This document shows, in pieces, positions 15,864 to 24,644 of a stretch of 28,698 nt of DNA; position 1 is the first letter of the stretch; every line of letters begins with the position of its first letter. Under the pieces are notes generated by a model. The model saw nothing but the letters and a program-made list of their open reading frames with translations. It had not been told where the DNA came from and ran no database searches. This DNA comes from a virus: IMG/VR virus record IMGVR_UViG_3300014499_000023, positions 1-28,698 of that record, one strand, 5' to 3'. Both the position numbers and the translations under genes were made by a program.

Positions 15864-17579
15864 TTAGTAATAGGCTACTTGTGCAGCCACGGTGCCGATA
15901 GTGATGGTGAAATAGCCTTTAGGTTTTGACGGGAGAGTACCAGCGGTGCCCGCCGCCGGGGCCGTGACGGTGCTAGACGCTTGCGGCAATTTTAATTGCC
16001 CCGTGGTACTGAACACCAACATCTGCAACCAGGAGCCTGCACTCTTTTGCCAAATTTCAGTCTGCCCGCCCGAATGCTGAATCGTGGTGCCCGTGGTGCC
16101 ACCGGACAGATCCAGCAATTGCACATTAGCGCCGGTCGATACCAAATTGGCATACGTGCTGGCGCGAGTAATTTGCAAGTCGCCATTGTTGATGCTGGTC
16201 GTTGAACCGCTGGTAATAACCAAGGCAGCGGTCGCCGACAGGCCATTGATCGTCAGGCCCACACCACTTGCCGGTACCGCGAGGGCGACATTGCCCGCCG
16301 CGTTCCAAGTGTGCGTATTGGCGGTGCCGTTCCAACCGTAGAACCCCGAGCCATCGCCCGCGACTTTGAAATAGGCGTGCGCGGCACTCTGATTGTAAAC
16401 AATCAGTCCCGTATCGGCTGCGGTGGTGCCCGCTTCGATAATCAATCCATAAGACTGACCGCTGGTGGCATTGCCCGTGATCGTCACCGCCGAGATATTC
16501 GGACACCCGTTCACCCCCAAGCCAAAACCACTCGCAGGGGTGATCGTCACGCCAGTTGCAAACGTGTGTGCGCCCGTCCACGTCGGCGCAATCGACAGGC
16601 TTAAGGCGGGCGCGGCATCGCTGCGCATGAACGTGCTCGCCACACCATTCACCGCCGCGAGGCCAACCGCCGCCGTGGGATTGGCACTGACAGCGGGCGC
16701 ACCAGGAGCGCCTGTAGCCCCCGTGGCTCCGGTGCTTCCTGTTAATCCCGTGGCCCCCGTCGCGCCTGCGGGAATACCAAAATTGAAGATCGCCGCCGCC
16801 GCCGTCCCTGAATTCGTTACCGTGGGCGTAGCACCGACAGCCAGAGCGGTCGCCGTGCCTGCGGTGATCGTCGCGGAGGCGCCTGCGGCACCGTTCGTAC
16901 CGGCTGCCCCCGCAGCGCCGGTAAGTCCTGTCGCACCCGTGGCCCCCGCCGTCCCTTGAATGCCTTGCGGACCCGTGGCGCCAATCAGCGTGCCGTTGAC
17001 GTAGTAACCGCCGGTTACATTGATGGTGCCCGCACCTTTATCGCCGCCGGTCGCATTGCCCAGCACCACAGAGCCATCATCATTCAACGCAAAGATCGAC
17101 GCCGAAAACGCATTGTTCAAAATCTGGAACTGCCCATTTATCACCCGCAGCGTCTTATTGGGATTGCTGCCGTTGCCTTGCATCGACAGCGCGACCCCGT
17201 TGCTGTTGTTGGAGTCTAGGAGTGTCATCAGCGAACCGCCAGCGCCGGTATACCCACCGGAGACTTGCAGCGCATGACTTGAGCTAGAATTTCCCCCCAT
17301 AAAATAGGCTGCCGTATAACCGGGTGCTCCATACACCGACATGGCAGACGTACCCGAAGGACCATTGATCGTCATGCCTCCATTAAATATATGCATCCCC
17401 GTCCAGGTGGGCGCGATACTGATATTCAACGCGGGCGCAGAATCCGAAGTCATCCACGTAGTCGCCGTGCCAGTGACCGCCGTCAAGCCCACCAGCGCCG
17501 TCGGCGCACCACTCACCGGAAGATCCTCGATGCGGGCCGCCGAGGTCGCGTCCTTCTTGCCTATCCCTAAGATCTCCAT
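15864..17579 (-). CDS. Modular tail fibre protein with collagen-like region (571 aa)
   Basis: Residues ~1-200 and ~310-520 contain fibre modules with the shared phrase DSAPALNISIAPTWTG and its close variant DAAPALSLSIAPTWTG. They are separated by a collagen-like G-x-y stretch (GATGPQGIQGTAGATGATG, then GPAG-type triplets from ~200 to ~300) that would trimerise. The C-terminus (KGYFTITIGTVAAQVAYY) is short and beta-like. It is a virion adhesin or fibre subunit, probably at the distal tail. The modules are clearly homologous to those of the preceding 774-aa fibre gene, implying duplication. The ATG overlaps the preceding stop (TAATG). Confidence 0.75.
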   Translation of the reverse strand: MEILGIGKKDATSAARIEDLPVSGAPTALVGLTAVTGTATTWMTSDSAPALNISIAPTWTGMHIFNGGMTINGPSGTSAMSVYGAPGYTAAYFMGGNSSSSHALQVSGGYTGAGGSLMTLLDSNNSNGVALSMQGNGSNPNKTLRVINGQFQILNNAFSASIFALNDDGSVVLGNATGGDKGAGTINVTGGYYVNGTLIGATGPQGIQGTAGATGATGLTGAAGAAGTNGAAGASATITAGTATALAVGATPTVTNSGTAAAAIFNFGIPAGATGATGLTGSTGATGATGAPGAPAVSANPTAAVGLAAVNGVASTFMRSDAAPALSLSIAPTWTGAHTFATGVTITPASGFGLGVNGCPNISAVTITGNATSGQSYGLIIEAGTTAADTGLIVYNQSAAHAYFKVAGDGSGFYGWNGTANTHTWNAAGNVALAVPASGVGLTINGLSATAALVITSGSTTSINNGDLQITRASTYANLVSTGANVQLLDLSGGTTGTTIQHSGGQTEIWQKSAGSWLQMLVFSTTGQLKLPQASSTVTAPAAGTAGTLPSKPKGYFTITIGTVAAQVAYY

Positions 17580-19903
17580 TAGCCGTGAACCACAACCCGG
17601 AACTGATTCACGGTCGGCGCCGTAGCAAATCCCAGCGTCAGCGTGTTCGCCGTTGCATGACTCACATCACAGTCGATCTCGGCAAACGGCGTAGTTGCTG
17701 AATAAACACTAGTCACCACATCCTGAGTCCCCAAGTTATGCGTGATGGTGTACGCGAGCGTCACCCCGTCGCCGAAAGCAGTGGCATACTTACCAGGGCT
17801 GTTGGCGGTCACGGCCACGCCGTTCACATAGAAGCCGCCTGACGCATTGATCTTGCCCACACCCAATTCGCCGCCCGTGGGCGCACCGACTTGCATGCCC
17901 GTTGACAGTAGCTGCAACGCCGATGATCCCGCGAAGCCAGTGACCGTCAGAGCTTGGCCACTCGCGGGAGCGCCAATCGTCACGGTACCAAGCGTTGAGA
18001 GTCCTGCCACTTGCGTCAGCCCACCGGCTACGGTTAGCCCCAGATTAGCTTTGAGCAGCGCCGAGAAGATATGCGCGCCAGTCCAAGTGGGCGAGATACC
18101 CAAATTCAACGCGGGGGCGGAATCACTACTCATAAACGTGGCAGCACTTCCGTTGACCGCAACGAGCCCGACTTGCGCGGACGGATTGGCCGACGATGGG
18201 CTAGACAGCGCCACACCGTTCACATAGTAACCGCCAGATACGTTGATGGTACCTGCGCCTTTATCGTTGCCGCTGGGCGTGCCAATTTGCATGCCCGACG
18301 ACAGTAACTGCAACGCCGAATAACCCCCACTACCCGTGATCGAAGCGGCAATGCCGGCAGTCGTCGGCGCGGCCAAGGTCAATGCGCCTGTGGCCGATAA
18401 CGACAGCGCCGTCGCCGTCGCATTGTCTGTAATACCACGGGAAACAAATGAAGCCCCTGCTACAATAAAACCCAGATTCGCTTTGAGCAGCGCGGAGAAC
18501 GTGTGCGCGCCGGTCCACGTCGGCGCAATCGCCAGATTCAGCGGCGGCGCGGAGTCAGAAGTCATGAACGTACTGGCGACGCCGTTAACCGCCGCGAGCC
18601 CCACGGCAGCCGACGGGTTCGCACTCGTCTGATTGACGAGTGCCACGCCGTTCACATAATAGCCGCCAGTCGCGTTGATCTTGCCAGCACCCAATTCGCC
18701 GCCCGTGGGCCCCGAACCGACTTGCATGCCGCTGTTGCTTAACACCAGCGCAGAAGATCCGGGCAGCCCGTTCACCCACAAACCATACCCAATAGTAGGA
18801 GTAATGGTTACATTCCCAGCCCCGCCTACTATAATCGTAGTCTGAAGTGCGGAATCAGTAATACCACGCGACTGAAAAACGCCCCCCGCGACAGTCAATC
18901 CCAAATTGGCCTTGAGTAGCGCGCTGAAGGTATGCGTGCCGGTCCAGGTGGGCGAGAAGGTCTGGTCAATCGCCGCACCGGACCCGGTGACCACCAAGCC
19001 CTTATTCGCCCCCGGATCGGGCAGGAAGGAGACTACATTGCCCGAGATCGAGATGCCATTGCCGGGCGTCAAGTCGGTGGCACCATTTAACTGCGTGAAG
19101 GTAACCGCGGTGGTGCCCACGGTAATGCTGTTGGCGACATTACACAGCCACAGACTATTGGCATTCGCAAGGCCCACATTTTCAACCGCGATAAAACCAC
19201 CGCCAAACTCTGTGGCCGCATTCATATCAATGCTGCGCGTCAGTACCCATGGCACACCCACGGTCCCCAAGGTGGTGAGCGTGTACAGGCCATTATTGGC
19301 GGCGGTCGCTTCGTTTTTGACCAGAATCACATCATTCAACGCCGGGGCGTAGCCATCGACCGCCAAAGCACCGTTGGCCGAAGCGGTCAGCGTCGCCCCC
19401 GCACCTGACGTACCGTTGGCATAGACATTTGCCGGCAGCGGTCCCGTCGTCGCGGCGCGGGCGGTGGGCTTTTGCACGAGTCCCTGGCCCATGGCATCGA
19501 CATAGGCTTTGTTGACACCATCATTGGCGCCCGTGGGCGAGGCCACATTGATCAGTCGCTGATTGTTGATCGACAGCGGCGCCGCGGGGCCGGCGAAGGT
19601 ATCGAGCGTGATCGCCTGCGCAGTGGCCACGAAATTCGAAATGGTCGATGCCAACTGCGTGCCGGTGGCATTGGCACGATTCAGATAATACGCCGGAAGC
19701 TGTCCACCCAAGGCTAAAGAATTGGTTGCCGTTAATTGCCATTGTGCAGCCAGCGAATTCCATACCAGCAGTTGCTGCAAGGTAGTGTCGTAGTACACTT
19801 GGCCGGGCGCCGGGCTCGACGGGGGACCCGACAGGGGATCAAGAGCCGCCCGTTGAATCGGGTTTTGGTTCATCAAGATCGGTGTTAGATAAGAACGTGA
19901 CAT
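17579..19903 (-). CDS. Large modular tail fibre protein (774 aa)
   Basis: The ATG at 19903 has a strong Shine-Dalgarno (GAGGAATTCTCC-ATG); a start 12 codons further upstream is not needed. The N-terminus (NPIQRAALDPLSGPPSSPAPG then QVYYDTTLQQLLVWN) is a common podoviral fibre head. It is followed by 'ASPTGANDGVNKAYVDAMGQ', a phrase typical of phage fibre shafts before variable domains. From about residue 315 the protein consists of about three repeats of ~143 residues, each with PTWTG-H-F-SALLKANLG, a variable segment, a SALQLLSSGMQ(I/V)G box and a GGYYVNGVA box. The C-terminal ~70 residues (YTITHNLGTQDVV...) form a tip domain resembling the end of the 236-aa fibre gene. It is a host-recognition structure by context. 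Confidence 0.8.
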   Translation of the reverse strand: MSRSYLTPILMNQNPIQRAALDPLSGPPSSPAPGQVYYDTTLQQLLVWNSLAAQWQLTATNSLALGGQLPAYYLNRANATGTQLASTISNFVATAQAITLDTFAGPAAPLSINNQRLINVASPTGANDGVNKAYVDAMGQGLVQKPTARAATTGPLPANVYANGTSGAGATLTASANGALAVDGYAPALNDVILVKNEATAANNGLYTLTTLGTVGVPWVLTRSIDMNAATEFGGGFIAVENVGLANANSLWLCNVANSITVGTTAVTFTQLNGATDLTPGNGISISGNVVSFLPDPGANKGLVVTGSGAAIDQTFSPTWTGTHTFSALLKANLGLTVAGGVFQSRGITDSALQTTIIVGGAGNVTITPTIGYGLWVNGLPGSSALVLSNSGMQVGSGPTGGELGAGKINATGGYYVNGVALVNQTSANPSAAVGLAAVNGVASTFMTSDSAPPLNLAIAPTWTGAHTFSALLKANLGFIVAGASFVSRGITDNATATALSLSATGALTLAAPTTAGIAASITGSGGYSALQLLSSGMQIGTPSGNDKGAGTINVSGGYYVNGVALSSPSSANPSAQVGLVAVNGSAATFMSSDSAPALNLGISPTWTGAHIFSALLKANLGLTVAGGLTQVAGLSTLGTVTIGAPASGQALTVTGFAGSSALQLLSTGMQVGAPTGGELGVGKINASGGFYVNGVAVTANSPGKYATAFGDGVTLAYTITHNLGTQDVVTSVYSATTPFAEIDCDVSHATANTLTLGFATAPTVNQFRVVVHG
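17818..18960 (-). repeat. Three ~430-bp intragenic repeats in the large tail fibre gene
   Basis: The segment encoding PTWTGxHxFSALLKANLG occurs at about 18900-18952, 18471-18523 and 18039-18092, so the period is 429 and then 432 bp (143-144 codons). The GGYYVNGVA box recurs near 18647, 18211 and 17818. The units have diverged most in the middle. A related unit occurs twice in the next fibre gene (near 16560-16690 and 17395-17500). Confidence 0.8.
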
Positions 19904-19913
19904 GGAGAATTCC

Positions 19914-20624
19914 TCAATTGAGATACGCGGACCCGGCAAATGGGATTGAAAAAGTCACTCGGACGGTGGAGATATCCACGTAGTTCACGTCCGCTTCCAC
20001 TTGATCACCCTCGGCATCGACCACAATCACCGAGGGGAAGCGCCCGAGATTGTGAACGATGGTCCAGACCGGCGTCGCCGTCGTCTGAGTAAACACGAAT
20101 GACAGCCCCTGCGGTCCCGCCGCAAGCTCTGCTTGAATGCCACTGACCTCGACTTGCAGGGTCGTGATCTCGCCTGCGATGTCAGGACCACCAGACACTT
20201 CCGACTGCAACGTCGTTACCTCGGCTTGCAGCCCTGTCAACAAGGTCTGGAGGGTACCTACCAACGCTTGCAACGTCGTGATCTCTCCGAGCACCACGGG
20301 GTCGCTGGTGGCCGAGGCGCCCGTCGCACCAACTGCGCCCGTGGCCCCCGTCGCGCCGGTCTCTCCGGTCAGTCCTTGCGTTCCGATTGTACTCCCATTA
20401 CTGACCATCGAACTCACTGCTTTGCCTGGGAGCACAGTCTTCGCAGTAAACTTAATGACGCCCGCATTGACCAATTCGCGTAGTTTTACGAAGCTATCCA
20501 GAGGATCGCCACGCTGGCGCTGGGCAACCTCGGCCACTTCTTTGAGTTGCACCAGCACGGTTTGGTGATTAGCCAAGTCAGGGGCGGGCGCCCTGATCGC
20601 GGTTGTGCCCGTGCCGGTGGTCAT
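19914..20624 (-). CDS. Short tail fibre protein: N-terminal adaptor, collagen-like repeat, coiled coil, tip domain (236 aa)
   Basis: Residues ~18-60 (LANHQTVLVQLKEVAEVAQR then GDPLDSFVKLRELV) resemble an N-terminal attachment domain seen in short podoviral fibres. Residues ~80-105 are collagen-like G-x-y triplets (GLTGETGATGATGAVGATGA). Residues ~110-165 are regular heptads (ITTLQALVGTLQTLLTGLQA, EVTTLQSEV), a trimeric coiled coil. The last ~65 residues (WTIVHNLGRFPSVIVVDAEG) form a beta tip related to the end of the large fibre. It is probably a trimeric fibre or baseplate spike. The gene starts 13 bases after the collar-fibre stop, with a weak ribosome binding site. Confidence 0.75.
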   Translation of the reverse strand: MTTGTGTTAIRAPAPDLANHQTVLVQLKEVAEVAQRQRGDPLDSFVKLRELVNAGVIKFTAKTVLPGKAVSSMVSNGSTIGTQGLTGETGATGATGAVGATGASATSDPVVLGEITTLQALVGTLQTLLTGLQAEVTTLQSEVSGGPDIAGEITTLQVEVSGIQAELAAGPQGLSFVFTQTTATPVWTIVHNLGRFPSVIVVDAEGDQVEADVNYVDISTVRVTFSIPFAGSAYLN

Positions 20625-20637
20625 GATTCGGCTCGCG

Positions 20638-21645
20638 CTACATCTTCATGATGAAAAATACTGCCGTGTAGGGGGGCGACTCAGCGGTGTGGGTATGAAC
20701 TGGGATGTTCAACCCTTCTAGTGCAATGGGCGTCGACTGGCCGGGACCTTGATCGGTATCCCACTCCACGGCGACCCCGGCACCTGCACCACCAAAAAAA
20801 TACCCCGCGCCCGCCGGCGTGCCTTTCGGACCCACCACGTCGCCCGCGGACCCTGTATAGATGACATTGCCGTGGGAGTGGGGTGGCAAGTTGGCCGCCA
20901 AAATCGTCGTGCTGGCGCCCGTGCTCGTCCCCCCCGTGTTCGGATCGGTGGTAAATGGAAACTTGCCGGTGACTGGCAGTACGCCGCCGCCGCCAATAAT
21001 AAATTGATCTGTCAAATTGGGCGTGTTGTTAGACCCGTTACACAATGCCCAACCAGCAGGAATGTTGGTTGATAGCCCACTCCAAATCACGATCATGCCA
21101 GGGACGATGAACGACGCACCGGGCGGCAAATTGCTTGCGATATTACCGGCGGTCAAAAGCACGCTACCGCCTTCAGTAGCCGGTGCATTGATCGGCACAA
21201 CGATCTGATTGCTGGTATCGCCGGGCTGCGAGCGGATGGCGGTGCCCGCACTCTCACCCCCTTGAATACTGCCGCCGGTTCCTAGATTCAACACCCCCGC
21301 AAGCGTCGTGGTCCCCGAAAGCGTGTCGCCCCCATTACTTTGCAGCATGATCATCATCATGGCCGCAGTGACGCGCTGCTCGACGCGAGAGCCTGAACTA
21401 AAGGGTAGCGCCGTCGTACCCTCCTGGCCACGCATCACAATCAAGGTATCGCCAATGCGCCCAGTCACATAGGTAATTTCAATGTTGCCATTGACATCCT
21501 CCAGCGTAACCGCGGCGATTTGCCCCGCCGCCAGTGGCGGAAACAATTGGCCTTGGCCGGCTTGCAACACCAACTCCGTATCGGTCGCCGCGACGGGTGA
21601 CACCAAGACAGAACTCGCGTTGTTGGCAAAAACGTAAATACTCAT
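20638..21645 (-). CDS. Tail fibre protein with phage tail-collar domain (335 aa)
   Basis: The start at 21645 is preceded by AGGACGAGT and yields M-S-I-Y-V-F-A-N-N; the open frame continues 16 codons upstream as overlap with the previous gene. Residues ~10-95 form an N-terminal beta domain (LVLQAGQGQLFPPLAAGQ, VMRGQEGTTALPFSSGS) common to podoviral fibre and adaptor proteins. Residues ~180-230 carry the tail-collar signature (GMIVIWSGLSTNIPAGWALC then NGSNNTPNLTDQFIIGGG). The C-terminus has the His pairs LPPHSHG and IPVHTHT, which bind metal in collar proteins, and ends VFFIMKM, the usual closing strand. It is a structural fibre or collar subunit. Confidence 0.85.
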   Translation of the reverse strand: MSIYVFANNASSVLVSPVAATDTELVLQAGQGQLFPPLAAGQIAAVTLEDVNGNIEITYVTGRIGDTLIVMRGQEGTTALPFSSGSRVEQRVTAAMMMIMLQSNGGDTLSGTTTLAGVLNLGTGGSIQGGESAGTAIRSQPGDTSNQIVVPINAPATEGGSVLLTAGNIASNLPPGASFIVPGMIVIWSGLSTNIPAGWALCNGSNNTPNLTDQFIIGGGGVLPVTGKFPFTTDPNTGGTSTGASTTILAANLPPHSHGNVIYTGSAGDVVGPKGTPAGAGYFFGGAGAGVAVEWDTDQGPGQSTPIALEGLNIPVHTHTAESPPYTAVFFIMKM

Positions 21646-21652
21646 ACTCGTC

Positions 21653-21991
21653 CTACAACTTTTCTCGCAAGGTATATTCCACGATATCTTCAAGGATCTG
21701 CCCGAGCGACGAAGTCGCTAAGAACTGCACCTGATAGACGCCTTGATCAACACCCCCGGATGCAAAATAAGCCGCAGTCTGTGAAGGTCCCGACAGCGTC
21801 GGCGACAGCACCGTTCCCGGCAGCACGTTCAACCCCGTGATCGCCAGCGGCGGCGTGGCAGCACCCGCATCTTGAGTGATTGCCACGCTCACCGACAAAA
21901 TACTTTCGGTCGGTGCTAGATCGAGCGAGTAATTGAGGATGTAGCGCAGATTCTCGACCGGGCTCTGCGTGAAGCGGGCGCTCAGGTTCAT
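21653..21991 (-). CDS. Ig-like fibre-tail adaptor candidate (112 aa)
   Basis: A short all-beta sequence: an N-terminal YILNYSLDLAPTESILSVSV strand pair, a proline/glycine-rich turn, and a closing strand set (GVYQVQFLATSSLGQILEDI). This layout (LdYslDls...Ded.I.s..v...; YrV....tt..Gr...di..l) matches small fibre-tail adaptor proteins of podoviruses with an Ig-like fold. Location immediately before the collar fibre agrees. It starts two bases after the previous stop (TAG-T-ATG). Confidence 0.6.
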   Translation of the reverse strand: MNLSARFTQSPVENLRYILNYSLDLAPTESILSVSVAITQDAGAATPPLAITGLNVLPGTVLSPTLSGPSQTAAYFASGGVDQGVYQVQFLATSSLGQILEDIVEYTLREKL

Positions 21992-21992
21992 A

Positions 21993-22643
21993 CTAGTTTA
22001 CCGTCGCGTTGCTGCGGGGACGCCAGATCGTCCGACCGCCACCGGCCAGCAATTCGAAGTGGAACTGCAACCTGAGTGCCGCGTTCATGCCAACTTGCAC
22101 CAAGGCCAAACCGGGAGGAACTGCGCCCAGATCGTATTCAACACCAAAGCGATCCCGCTGCGCCCGGAAATACAGATGCCCGGTCAGCGTATTTAAATAA
22201 CTCACGATGATGTCAGAAGAATTAAGGGCGGCGCTGCGCACATCATCCAACGTCACAAACGGCCGCACGGCGCCTAACGGCAATGCGATTGTCACGTAAG
22301 CATTCGACAGCGTATCAAAATAATAGAAGTACCCGAGCCCCTGCGACACGTAAGCAATAGCCACCCGCATCGACTGATCGAACGCGCCCGCCAACCACAC
22401 CACGGGATGTCCCGTCGTTACTGTCAGTACCGTCGTCGGCGTGCCTGTAAGCTGCGGCGTATAGACAACGCTATCACTATCCAACAACGAAACCGCCCAA
22501 TCCTGAACTTGCAAACCCGCACTGGCATCGCCGAGCGCCGCACCGCCCCAACAGATATCCGACAGATCGTCTTTGTCCTGCGTCTTCGGCGACAAGAAAG
22601 CCGCCGGGAGGGGAACACTCGAAGCAACGTGGTTGGGCAGCAT
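21993..22643 (-). CDS. Virion-associated protein of unknown function (216 aa)
   Basis: A beta-rich protein with the phrases DICWGGAALGDASAGLQVQD near residue 30, AFDQSMRVAIAYVSQGLGYF near 90, and DDVRSAALNSSDIIVSYLNT near 130. It ends with LYFRAQRDRFGVEY and RLQFHFELL. The order 'gDpsqGL..q.W', 'FDQnmr..vAy...g', 'lDDkR....sDvi..Yl..g.LyyR.QrdRy' recurs in an uncharacterised protein found next to fibre genes in several podovirus groups. It is likely a tail or head-tail junction component; no enzymatic motif is visible. Confidence 0.6.
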   Translation of the reverse strand: MLPNHVASSVPLPAAFLSPKTQDKDDLSDICWGGAALGDASAGLQVQDWAVSLLDSDSVVYTPQLTGTPTTVLTVTTGHPVVWLAGAFDQSMRVAIAYVSQGLGYFYYFDTLSNAYVTIALPLGAVRPFVTLDDVRSAALNSSDIIVSYLNTLTGHLYFRAQRDRFGVEYDLGAVPPGLALVQVGMNAALRLQFHFELLAGGGRTIWRPRSNATVN

Positions 22644-22651
22644 GCGGGTCT

Positions 22652-23545
22652 CTACGGCGTGTTAATCGCCCAAGACAGACTCATCGAGAGCGTCAACGCA
22701 TGCGAGGAATCTTTCGGGATCGGCGGATCGAAACCAACCTGATAGATTCCAAGTCCTCCCCAGTCGCAATATACCGAGGCAATTCCCCCCGGTAAATTGC
22801 CTTGCGCAATACTGAAACTAATGCCCGTTTGCAAGCTGAATGAATTGGCGGCATACCCGGAATTGCCCGCGGTACCGAAGGCATATTGCCCGGATGGTGA
22901 AGACGTGATATCGCCAATAGGTCCATTGTAAGCAGACGGCGACGGCCCAACATAAACCATAGCCTGTCGCGCTGGGTTAAAACACCAATCCGCAGAAGTG
23001 CAAAGGGCGGCACGCAACGTATATGCATAGCTCACGCCGGCAATGTCTATAGTCCCCGTGACATCCTCGGTCGGCACGTAATTATTAAGTTGGTACGTCA
23101 CTGACAGCGATTCGTTGGGAAGCACGGTAATCGTAGTCGGGCTGCCCGACGAATCTAAAATCAATGCGCGACTAAATAACGGCGTCGGGTTATCACTGCC
23201 AACGCCGATTTCAGACAGATTACCCGTAGCTGTTCCCGCTGGAAAAATAAAATAACACGTAGTTGTGCCGTAGTACGGCGGCGAACTTTGTGTGGTGTAC
23301 GCTACACCGCCGCGGTTTCCAGAGGCCACTTGCGATTCTAAAGTGGTATCAGTAATAGCAGGGGGTGTATTGCCTGAACCCACTACACAAGACACGATCA
23401 CATCTTCACCACCCCCTATAGCATTGGCGCCGGCCGTGGTGATCAAATTGGGAAACCAATCCGCCAAGGTGCGCCGTTGCCCTTGCGCATTGCATGCCTC
23501 AATTTTATAACGCCCCGCCATTTTCTGCTTCAAATGCAAACTCAT
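22652..23545 (-). CDS. Virion/tail-associated protein of unknown function (297 aa)
   Basis: The start at 23545 forms an ATGA overlap with the preceding stop; the frame runs 18 codons further upstream inside that gene and is not preferred. An alternative is the ATG eight codons on (MAGRYKIEACN). The N-terminus contains RTLADWFPNLITTAGANAIG and a VGSGNTPPAITDTTLESQV phrase, which recurs in phage fibre or tail proteins ('NLItnaGLd.i', 'vGtGntaPa.tDt.L'). The rest is beta-rich and Gly/Ser/Tyr-rich, with four Cys. It is probably a structural component upstream of the fibres. Confidence 0.55.
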   Translation of the reverse strand: MSLHLKQKMAGRYKIEACNAQGQRRTLADWFPNLITTAGANAIGGGEDVIVSCVVGSGNTPPAITDTTLESQVASGNRGGVAYTTQSSPPYYGTTTCYFIFPAGTATGNLSEIGVGSDNPTPLFSRALILDSSGSPTTITVLPNESLSVTYQLNNYVPTEDVTGTIDIAGVSYAYTLRAALCTSADWCFNPARQAMVYVGPSPSAYNGPIGDITSSPSGQYAFGTAGNSGYAANSFSLQTGISFSIAQGNLPGGIASVYCDWGGLGIYQVGFDPPIPKDSSHALTLSMSLSWAINTP

Positions 23546-23922
23546 AGCAGCGTCCCCCCGAGCAATTGCGCAGAGCTTTGCAAATGGTCCGGTGTCCAAT
23601 TTAAATAATTGATCAGGGCCAAATCGAGCGAGCCACTCTGCAACGTAGCCCCGCTACTCATGGTGTCACCCGGAGCGGCATAACTTAGAGCGCCGTAGTA
23701 AGTCATCTCAGCCGACAGCAGCGCGGCACTGGCGCTCATCGTTTCGGAGGTTTCCTCGTCATCAGTAACATAGGCAATCAGATCTCCACTCAACAGCGCC
23801 GCGGTGCTACCCAGCACGTCCGCATATGCATAGACAGGCGCTGGAATCATCGCGCCGACAGTCGCAAAATGCTCCTGCACCAACAGCGGATACAACTCGC
23901 TGGTAATATAAATGCCACTCAC
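23542..23922 (-). CDS. Repeat-containing virion protein (126 aa)
   Basis: The gene begins with GTG in a GTGA overlap with the preceding stop. After a short N-terminus the protein contains four imperfect units of about 22-25 residues built on S-x-A-x-L-L-S-G-x-L: GSTAALLSGDLIAYVT, SASAALLSAEMTYYGAL, SSGATLQSGSLDLALINYLN and SSAQLLGGTLL. Similar repeats are found in podoviral structural proteins of unknown role. The unit looks like a beta-hairpin repeat, probably a stacked virion decoration or adaptor. Confidence 0.6.
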   Translation of the reverse strand: MSGIYITSELYPLLVQEHFATVGAMIPAPVYAYADVLGSTAALLSGDLIAYVTDDEETSETMSASAALLSAEMTYYGALSYAAPGDTMSSGATLQSGSLDLALINYLNWTPDHLQSSAQLLGGTLL

Positions 23923-24641
23923 CCGGAAGCCCTCGGGAACACTTGCGATCCCGCACGCCCCGCAAATGGCGCGACCCGCATGGGCGCATCCGATGGGCCG
24001 TAGCCGCGATTTGCCTGATCTCGCGCCAACGCAATCTCGCGCCGATAGATCTTGTCGTTGTCAGCAGCCAATCCTTGGTCGCTCCACGGGCGCTTGGGGA
24101 TCTTATAGAGTCGCGCCAGCACGCCGGCAATCAATCCATCCACATGATGCGTGTAACTCATGTCCGGCAGAATCGCCGCGAGGGTCGTAGGCACCAAGCT
24201 GGCATACACAAAAAGCGCGTTGAGGTAGGTCTGGTCGGGGACCGGATATAGTTGCAGCCGATCAAACCGCCGCATAAAGTAGCCCCACGGCGGACCCGGC
24301 TGTTTACCAACGAACGGGCGTGTCGAAGGGTGGAGGAACTGCGGAAAGTTGGTGGGGACCGGCAAAAAATACACCCCGAGCACGTACTGCAAGCGAGCAT
24401 TTTGAGTCACAGGATTTAAATCAACTTCGTTGATCCCAAGACTCAGCGTGTAGGGTTGCAGCGTGTCACGCCATGCGGTCGAGCGCGTATAAAAATCGTT
24501 AAGCACGCGAGTCAAATGCGATTCAATCAGGGTATCGGGGCAGCCTCCCACCTGTTGAGCCACCATCTGCTCCACATAGGTAATGGTTTGACCCCCCAAG
24601 GCTGCACTACTGGCACCGCCGTCGAGCGTGACTTGAGCCAT
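23919..24641 (-). CDS. Head-tail connector / tail adaptor candidate (240 aa)
   Basis: The first half (IESHLTRVLNDFYTRSTAWR then DTLQPYTLSLG) has the helix-turn character of adaptor subunits that sit under the portal. The second half ends with DGLIAGVLARLYKIPKRPWS followed by D-Q-G-L-A, a pattern ('a.aaGaLarLl.mp.kpWsd..lA') typical of gateway proteins of podoviral head-tail junctions. Position just after capsid and connector genes agrees. It starts after TAG-ACC-ATG with three bases between genes. Confidence 0.6.
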   Translation of the reverse strand: MAQVTLDGGASSAALGGQTITYVEQMVAQQVGGCPDTLIESHLTRVLNDFYTRSTAWRDTLQPYTLSLGINEVDLNPVTQNARLQYVLGVYFLPVPTNFPQFLHPSTRPFVGKQPGPPWGYFMRRFDRLQLYPVPDQTYLNALFVYASLVPTTLAAILPDMSYTHHVDGLIAGVLARLYKIPKRPWSDQGLAADNDKIYRREIALARDQANRGYGPSDAPMRVAPFAGRAGSQVFPRASG

Positions 24642-24644
24642 GGT

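Noticed and set aside
15864-21645. Diversity-generating retroelement acting on the tail fibres
   Set aside because: Variable fibres made this worth checking, but no reverse transcriptase gene or template/variable repeat pair with adenine-specific differences is visible in the window.
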